Made by a program: the position numbers and the translations under genes
Assembly: GCA_031549925.1 (NCBI GenBank)
Contig: JAVBPA010000045.1
Span: forward strand, 1 to 28,274
Direction: 5' to 3'
Length of the DNA stretch: 28,274 bases
Origin: JAVBPA01 sp031549925
Lineage (GTDB): Bacteria; Bacillota; Clostridia; Oscillospirales; CAG-272
Notes under the pieces: generated by a model
What the model was told of the DNA's origin: nothing
What the model saw: only the letters and a program-made list of their open reading frames with translations
Databases searched by the model: none
Shown here: positions 24,182 through 28,274 of the stretch, one piece after another
Position numbering within the stretch: the stretch's first letter is position 1
Layout of the letters: every line of letters starts with the position of its first letter

Positions 24182-24505
24182 TTATTCCGCGTCCTCAGCT
24201 TTTACATCGATATTTCTGATAGCTGTACGCAGGATTCTGATTTTAGTGCGTTCGCCGCTTGATTCAATAACAACCGTTTCTTCTTTAATACTTACAACCT
24301 TGCCGATTATTCCCCCGGTAGTTGTAATTTCATCCCCAACCTGCAAGCTGTTACGCATATCATTAGTTTGTTTTTCCTGCTTTTTTTGAGGACGGTATAT
24401 AAAGAAATAAAAAATACCAAGCATAACGACAAGCATACCTATCGTAATAAGACTGCTTGTTCCGGATCCCACGGAACCGGATTCTAAAAAATAAGAAAAA
24501 TTCAA
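24182..24505 (-). CDS. yajC: Preprotein translocase subunit YajC
   Basis: A 107-residue protein with one membrane helix at about residues 18-40, the family motif FYFFIYRPQKKQEKQ, and a cytosolic domain with LQVGDEITTTGGIIGKVV. YajC associates with SecDF at the Sec translocon. The start codon is TTG at 24505: GGGAGG (complement of 24512-24517) lies 6 bases upstream, and the only in-frame codons before it run to a stop at 24521-24523 with no ATG. It is the first gene of the SCIFF block. The usual secD and secF are absent from this locus. Confidence 0.94.
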   Translation of the reverse strand: MNFSYFLESGSVGSGTSSLITIGMLVVMLGIFYFFIYRPQKKQEKQTNDMRNSLQVGDEITTTGGIIGKVVSIKEETVVIESSGERTKIRILRTAIRNIDVKAEDAE

Positions 24506-24539
24506 TTCAAACCTCCCGTATCATAACTACTGGACAAGT

Positions 24540-24568
24540 ATTATACTACAATGTTTATAATATTACAA
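24540..24568 (-). promoter_or_regulatory. Promoter for yajC and the SCIFF block
   Basis: Read on the - strand: -35 TTGTAA (complement of 24563-24568), a 17-base spacer, and -10 TATAAT (complement of 24540-24545). The leader to the TTG start is about 30 nt. Confidence 0.7.
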
Positions 24569-24671
24569 TAGCTATTTGTAAATTTATATTTAATCTGTTT
24601 ATACAACAATATAAAATTTAAAATATAATTGTTATTTATAATTTCTATACATGTATAAAAATTTAAAATAC

Positions 24672-24700
24672 TTGACATTGATTTTTTTGTATGATAAAAT
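24672..24700 (+). promoter_or_regulatory. Promoter for the oxidoreductase operon
   Basis: -35 TTGACA at 24672-24677, a 17-base spacer, and -10 TAAAAT at 24695-24700. It lies inside the apparent upstream extension of the gene, which argues against any start before 24732. Confidence 0.75.
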
Positions 24701-24731
24701 GAAAAAAATATTTTTGGAGGTATATCCCAAA

Positions 24732-25727
24732 ATGGATAAAGTAAAAGTTGCTATAATCGGCTGCGGCGGTATCGGAAGTTGGCATTTCAGTCATTTGATT
24801 CAATTTGACGATGTTGATCTGGTTGGTTTTTGTGATCTTGTTATCGAAAGAGCGGAAAATTTTGCAAAACAGTACGGCAGAGGAAAAACTTTCGCTAAAT
24901 ATACAGAAATGCTTGACGAAGTTAAACCCGATGTAGTATATATCTGTGTTGAACCTTGCGCGCATGGCGATATAGAAATGGCGGTTATCGAACGCGGTAT
25001 ACCTTTCCTTGTAGAAAAACCTATGGCTCTTGACATGGCTATGGCTGAAAAAATATGTGCTGCCGCAGCCGAAAAAAATCTTATAACAGCAGTAGGTTTC
25101 CAAGACAGATATCTTGATCTAACAGATAAAATGAAAGAATATCTTGTGGGTAAAAAAGTAGGACTTGTTACCGGTGCTTGGGTCGGCGGAATTCCCGGTG
25201 TTTGGTGGTGGAGAAAACGTTCAACATCCGGCGGACAAATAGTTGAACAAAATATACATATATACGATATGGCGCGTTATCTTTTCGGAGAACCTGTAAG
25301 CATTTACTGCGGAGCCGGAAAAGGTATTGTAGAACCGGATTCGAGCGAATATAATGTTCCCGGTTATGACGTTGAAGATTATTCTTCTGCGGTTATAACA
25401 TTTGAAAACGGTGTTGTAGCTACCATATATACTGCTTGCTATACTGTTCAAGGCGGCGGTATGAGAAGCGGTATGAACATATACTGTAAAAACGCCACAA
25501 TCGAATATACACTCCGCAGCGGTGTTAAATACCGTGACGCTGAAACTGTTGAAGAAACAGTACGCCAAGCCGATCAGGGTGTTACAGAAGACCGTACATT
25601 TATCGATGCTATAAAATCCGGCGACGGCAGCGCAATACGTTCGCCTTACAGCGATGCTTTAAAATCACTCCGTCTCTGTCTCGCGGCAAACGAATCCATT
25701 GATACAGGGAAAGTTATACAGCTTTAA
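24732..25727 (+). CDS. Gfo/Idh/MocA-family NAD(P)-dependent oxidoreductase
   Basis: A 331-residue dehydrogenase. The Rossmann loop is VKVAIIGCGGIGSWH, the family EKP motif is VEKPMALDM, and the catalytic segment GGQIVEQNIHIYDMARYLFGEP carries the usual His and Asp. Such enzymes oxidise or reduce sugars, inositols or sugar acids. The frame is open up to 24651, but the promoter lies in that stretch. GGAGG at 24716-24720 lies 11 bases before the ATG at 24732, which gives the normal N-terminus. The next gene encodes a hydroxypyruvate-isomerase-like TIM barrel, a frequent partner of this family in sugar-acid or cyclitol pathways. The substrate is not readable. Confidence 0.9.
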   Translation: MDKVKVAIIGCGGIGSWHFSHLIQFDDVDLVGFCDLVIERAENFAKQYGRGKTFAKYTEMLDEVKPDVVYICVEPCAHGDIEMAVIERGIPFLVEKPMALDMAMAEKICAAAAEKNLITAVGFQDRYLDLTDKMKEYLVGKKVGLVTGAWVGGIPGVWWWRKRSTSGGQIVEQNIHIYDMARYLFGEPVSIYCGAGKGIVEPDSSEYNVPGYDVEDYSSAVITFENGVVATIYTACYTVQGGGMRSGMNIYCKNATIEYTLRSGVKYRDAETVEETVRQADQGVTEDRTFIDAIKSGDGSAIRSPYSDALKSLRLCLAANESIDTGKVIQL

Positions 25728-25760
25728 TTTTTTATTTTATAATAATTATGTTTAATATAT

Positions 25761-25789
25761 GGGACGCGGTATTTGTTTGTCCGCGTCTC
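25761..25789 (+). promoter_or_regulatory. Stable hairpin between the oxidoreductase and isomerase genes
   Basis: GGGACGCGG (25761-25769) and CCGCGTCTC (25781-25789) form a 9-bp stem with one G-T pair and an 11-base loop. The next bases are AAAAACTTTTT rather than a direct T run. It may act as a processing site or partial terminator. It ends 16 bases before the GGAG ribosome binding site of the next gene. Confidence 0.6.
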
Positions 25790-25815
25790 AAAAACTTTTT
25801 ATATCGGAGATTGTT

Positions 25816-26601
25816 ATGATTAAATTATCTGCTTGCATTGAAATGCTTTACGGAGAATACGGTTTTTACGACCGTTTTCAAGCCGCAGCCAAAGACGGAC
25901 TCAACGCTGTTGAATTTTGGGGATGGTGCGGAAAAGATTTGGGTAAAATAAAAGAGCTGGCTTTTGAAAATAATTTAACCGTATCCGCTTTTTGCGTTTC
26001 TTCTGAAGAAGAAGAGTTCAACCGCAAACGCCTTTTGTACCGAGACGGTATCAGCGCTTTTATAGAAGCTTCAAAAATTTCCATTAAAAAAGCAATCGAT
26101 ATGAATACACCTTCTTTGATAGTCACAACCGGAAACGAAAGAAACGATATAACAAGGTATGAACAACATTCTAATATCGTTCTTGCACTGCGAGCCGCAG
26201 CTCCGTATTTTGAAGAAGCGGGTATAACACTGGTGCTTGAACCGCTCAATGTAATAACAGATCATCGCGGATATTATTTGTGGTCTGCATATGAATCGTT
26301 TGAAATTATTGAAGAAGTTGGATCTCCCGCCGTTAAGTTGCTCTATGATATTTATCATCAGCAAATTTCAGACGGAAATTTGATAGCAAACATTACAAAA
26401 AATATCGATAAAATAGGACATTTTCATACTGCCGATGTTCCGGGCCGCCATGAACCCGGCAGCGGTGAAATAAATTATAAAAATGTATTTTCAGCTATTG
26501 ATAAAGCAGGATACGAAAAATTCGTGGGACTTGAGTTTAGCCCCACAAAATCAACTTCGGAAGCAATAAAAACAACCATAGAATTGGCAGCCAATAAATA
26601 A
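25816..26601 (+). CDS. Hydroxypyruvate-isomerase-like sugar phosphate isomerase/epimerase (TIM barrel)
   Basis: A 261-residue AP-endonuclease-2-type TIM barrel, close to the usual length of Hyi. Visible elements are the start MIKLSACIEMLYGEYGF, metal-ligand Glu in VLEPLN, Asp and His in LLYDIYHQQISDGNL, the segment GHFHTADVPGRHEPGSGEINY, and a final Glu in FVGLEFSP. Hyi interconverts hydroxypyruvate and tartronate semialdehyde, but relatives epimerise other small sugars. CGGAGA (25805-25810) sets the ATG at 25816. An ATG at 25759 would read through the hairpin and is rejected. It lies between the oxidoreductase and purC. Confidence 0.87.
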   Translation: MIKLSACIEMLYGEYGFYDRFQAAAKDGLNAVEFWGWCGKDLGKIKELAFENNLTVSAFCVSSEEEEFNRKRLLYRDGISAFIEASKISIKKAIDMNTPSLIVTTGNERNDITRYEQHSNIVLALRAAAPYFEEAGITLVLEPLNVITDHRGYYLWSAYESFEIIEEVGSPAVKLLYDIYHQQISDGNLIANITKNIDKIGHFHTADVPGRHEPGSGEINYKNVFSAIDKAGYEKFVGLEFSPTKSTSEAIKTTIELAANK

Positions 26602-26615
26602 GGAGAAAAAGATTT

Positions 26616-27296
26616 ATGAAAAAAGTTTATACCGGTAAAACAAAAGATGTATTTGAACTTGAAAATGGAAATTATTTATTAAAATTTAAAGATGATGTAA
26701 CCGGTGAAAACGGCGTATTTGATCCCGGTGCAAACACAGTCGGATTATCAATCGAAGGTGTTGGAAAAGCAAATTTGAGAATGACAAAATTATTCTTTGA
26801 TGAACTCGCTGCACGCGGAATTAAAACGCATTATATCAACATTGATATCGATAAATCAGAAATGGAAGTACTAGCGGCAAAAAAATTCGGTCAGGGACTT
26901 GAAGTAATTTGCCGTTACCGCGCAGTCGGAAGCTTTTTACGCAGATATGGTTCTTATATAGAATCGGGTGCTCCGCTTCCCGCTTATGTCGAATGTACTC
27001 TAAAAGATGATGCTTTGGGCGATCCGTTAATAACAGCAGAAGGACTTGAAGTTCTCGGAATTATGACGCAGGAAATGTTCAAATCTATAAAAACGCAAAC
27101 CCAAATTATTGCCGGTGTGGTACGCGAAGTACTTGCTAAAAAAGGACTGGAACTTTATGATATAAAATTCGAATTCGGTTATGTAGGAAACGAAGTAATT
27201 TTGATAGACGAAATATCATCGGGAAATATGCGCGCTTATCTTGGTGATAAATACATCGAACCGATGGAATTATCGAAAGTAATGCTGGAAGACTAA
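26616..27296 (+). CDS. purC: Phosphoribosylaminoimidazole-succinocarboxamide synthase (PurC), divergent
   Basis: A 226-residue SAICAR synthetase, which joins aspartate to CAIR with ATP in purine synthesis. Recognised parts are VYTGKTKDVFELENGNYLLKF, KDDVTGENG, GIKTHYI, LKDDALGDPLIT, IKFEFGYVGNEVILIDEIS and the C-terminal helix. Differences from the usual enzyme are an expanded segment after ENG (VFDPGANTVGLSIEGVGKAN), and RYRAVGSFLRR where most have RNIAAGS. AAGGAG just before the ATG, and a 14-base gap from the isomerase gene, place it in that operon. No other purine gene is near. A related kinase-like ligase with another substrate remains possible. Confidence 0.85.
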   Translation: MKKVYTGKTKDVFELENGNYLLKFKDDVTGENGVFDPGANTVGLSIEGVGKANLRMTKLFFDELAARGIKTHYINIDIDKSEMEVLAAKKFGQGLEVICRYRAVGSFLRRYGSYIESGAPLPAYVECTLKDDALGDPLITAEGLEVLGIMTQEMFKSIKTQTQIIAGVVREVLAKKGLELYDIKFEFGYVGNEVILIDEISSGNMRAYLGDKYIEPMELSKVMLED

Positions 27297-27307
27297 TTTA
27301 ATAAAAG

Positions 27308-27343
27308 AACGGGATGAAGTCAAAAAAATCATCCTGTTTTTTT
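27308..27343 (+). terminator. Rho-independent terminator after purC
   Basis: AACGGGATGA (27308-27317) pairs with TCATCCTGTT (27329-27338), with one G-T pair, around an 11-base loop, and is followed by a T run. Confidence 0.9.
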
Positions 27344-27422
27344 ATACACTGAAAATAAATATAAAAGATTTATTTATTTTACGTAACAAATAAGTTTCAC
27401 AAAAATATTAAATAAATAACTA

Positions 27423-27451
27423 TTGACATAGTTAATAAAATATGCTATCAT
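27423..27451 (+). promoter_or_regulatory. Promoter for the tRNA pair
   Basis: -35 TTGACA at 27423-27428, a 17-base spacer, and -10 TATCAT at 27446-27451. Transcription would start about 30 bases before the first tRNA. Confidence 0.85.
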
Positions 27452-27486
27452 ATACAGCGTTGTATGCGGAATGCTGCTGTTATTAT

Positions 27487-27563
27487 GTACCTTTAGCTCA
27501 GTCGGATAGAGCAACTGCCTTCTAAGCAGTAGGTCGAGGGTTCGAGTCCCCCAAGGTACGCCA
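27487..27563 (+). tRNA. tRNA-Arg, anticodon TCT
   Basis: The cloverleaf is readable: acceptor GTACCTT/AAGGTAC, D arm GCTC/GAGC, anticodon stem ACTGC/GCAGT with loop CTTCTAA (anticodon TCT at 27521-27523), and the TTCGAGT loop. Discriminator G and CCA are encoded. The T stem GAGGG/CCCCC has one A-C mismatch. Confidence 0.97.
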
Positions 27564-27572
27564 ATAATTTAT

Positions 27573-27650
27573 GGTGGGTATAGCTCAGCTGGTTAGAGCG
27601 CCAGGTTGTGGCCCTGGAGGCCGACGGTTCGAACCCGTTTACTCACCCCA
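27573..27650 (+). tRNA. tRNA-His, anticodon GTG
   Basis: Acceptor GTGGGTA/TACTCAC (one G-T pair), D arm GCTC/GAGC, anticodon stem CCAGG/CCTGG with loop TTGTGGC (anticodon GTG at 27608-27610), and TTCGAAC T loop. The extra G at -1 (27573) faces discriminator C, the identity mark of tRNA-His. CCA is encoded. Confidence 0.97.
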
Positions 27651-27684
27651 TCTTTTAAGTATTCCATATCATGGATACAAACCT

Positions 27685-27713
27685 AAAAACCCTTATAAAT
27701 CAAGGGTTTTTTT
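27685..27713 (+). terminator. Terminator after the tRNA pair, probably bidirectional
   Basis: AACCCTT (27688-27694), loop ATAAATC, AAGGGTT (27702-27708), then a T run, with an A run on the left. It also suits the convergent gene at 27753. Confidence 0.88.
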
Positions 27714-27752
27714 GTCGTAATAATTAAATTTATTGTAGAAAATAAATATATT

Positions 27753-28274
27753 TTATCTAAATTGTGCTATCGTTGTTACCAAAGCTTCCAAATTTTCATA
27801 GGGAAAACCATTGTCAGCTTCAATATAAAACCATGAACCGCCTTCCATCATTTTAAATATATCAAATTCTTTAATAACCAGTTCTCTCACTTGATCCGGC
27901 GTTCCGAATGTCATTGTATTTGCCCTGTCCGTATGTATAGCAACTGCTAAATTTAATTCACGGCATCTAGCAGCAAGCCATTCCATGTTATATGCAGGTA
28001 ATTGAGGCCATATTGCGTTCGCTCCTGCATTTGCCAGGTCTGCTAAAATAGGTGATATGCTGCCGCAGCTGTGGAATAACACATCAATATCAGCTTCGCG
28101 TCCTAAACTTAATATTTTTTTTAGACGGGGATAAAAAAATTTTCTCCACATTTCGGGATTTAAAAGCATTCCCCTCTCACTTCCGTAATCATCTCCGAAA
28201 GCTATTCCGTCAACACCTGTCGCTATAACATATTTAGTACATTCAACATCGTATTCCGTAATCATATCCGCTAG
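27753..28274 (-). CDS. Uroporphyrinogen-decarboxylase-like (URO-D family) protein, 5' truncated
   Basis: The frame is open to the window edge (three more codons beyond the ATG at 28263-28265), so only about the last 173 residues are seen. They show the C-terminal half of the URO-D TIM barrel: GVDGIAFGDDYGSERGMLLNPEMWRKFF, then DVLFHSCGSISPILADLANAGANAIWP, then a GTPDQVRELV helix and a Gly-rich end. These fit the URO-D-like branch common in gut Clostridia rather than HemE. Some members are corrinoid methyltransferases. With FHSCGSI and no heme genes nearby, a methyltransferase-like or unknown catabolic role is likelier than heme synthesis. Confidence 0.8.
   Translation of the reverse strand, partial: LADMITEYDVECTKYVIATGVDGIAFGDDYGSERGMLLNPEMWRKFFYPRLKKILSLGREADIDVLFHSCGSISPILADLANAGANAIWPQLPAYNMEWLAARCRELNLAVAIHTDRANTMTFGTPDQVRELVIKEFDIFKMMEGGSWFYIEADNGFPYENLEALVTTIAQFR

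Noticed and set aside
24651..24731. N-terminal extension of the oxidoreductase from an ATG at 24651
   Set aside because: The stretch contains the promoter (TTGACA/TAAAAT) and the GGAGG site that serves the ATG at 24732, and the residues do not fit the family start.
25759..25815. Start of the isomerase at an ATG at 25759
   Set aside because: It has no ribosome binding site and would translate the hairpin; the ATG at 25816 has GGAG and a family-like N-terminus.
27753..28274. Heme biosynthesis HemE
   Set aside because: The visible part fits the divergent URO-D-like branch, and no heme genes are nearby; the N-terminal substrate motif lies outside the window, so HemE cannot be supported.

Overview
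The window is AT-rich chromosomal DNA from an anaerobic Firmicute, most likely an uncultured member of the class Clostridia. The evidence is a SCIFF (six cysteines in forty-five residues) ranthipeptide with its radical SAM maturase next to yajC and a TIGR04086 membrane protein, a SpoIIE/RsbW-type partner-switching module, the trmK-nif3 pair, a pyruvate kinase with the Gram-positive C-terminal extension, and TTGACA/TATAAT promoters with GGAGG ribosome binding sites. No insertion sequence, phage gene or CRISPR array is visible. Family assignments come from reading motifs; no database search was run.

Positions 1-3700 (+ strand) form a signalling cluster. It holds the end of a MATE transporter fused to an RsbW-like ATPase domain, a GNAT acetyltransferase, a membrane-bound SpoIIE-type phosphatase and an RsbW-like kinase, and it closes with a terminator. 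Positions 3750-7770 (- strand) hold a UPF0309 SIS protein, a stand-alone hydantoinase/oxoprolinase-type ATPase with its own promoter and a leader of about 180 nt, and a glycerate kinase. Positions 7815-9070 (+) hold a cyclophilin, a 364-base gap, and a small six-cysteine DUF1450-like protein.

Positions 9078-15210 are a divergent carbohydrate locus. Leftward run a GH2 beta-mannosidase-like gene broken by a one-base frameshift, a ROK sugar kinase and hslO. Rightward run a sialidase-like Asp-box protein and a GmhA-like SIS isomerase. The shared control region has two good promoters and AT-rich direct repeats. None of these enzymes has a signal peptide, so they probably act on imported oligosaccharides.

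Positions 15280-20430 (-) are mostly housekeeping: trmK, nif3, pyruvate kinase and prfB, with a small acidic-tailed membrane protein downstream and a DUF1858 redox protein upstream. Positions 20468-22065 (+) carry a HIT protein and a CE15-like esterase. Positions 22073-24568 (-) are the ranthipeptide block yajC / TIGR04086 / SCIFF peptide / SCIFF maturase. The 52-residue peptide gene is short and easily missed.

Positions 24672-27343 (+) hold a Gfo/Idh/MocA oxidoreductase, a hydroxypyruvate-isomerase-like TIM-barrel protein and a divergent PurC. Then come tRNA-Arg(TCT) and tRNA-His(GTG) behind a near-consensus promoter. The window ends in a truncated uroporphyrinogen-decarboxylase-like gene on the - strand.
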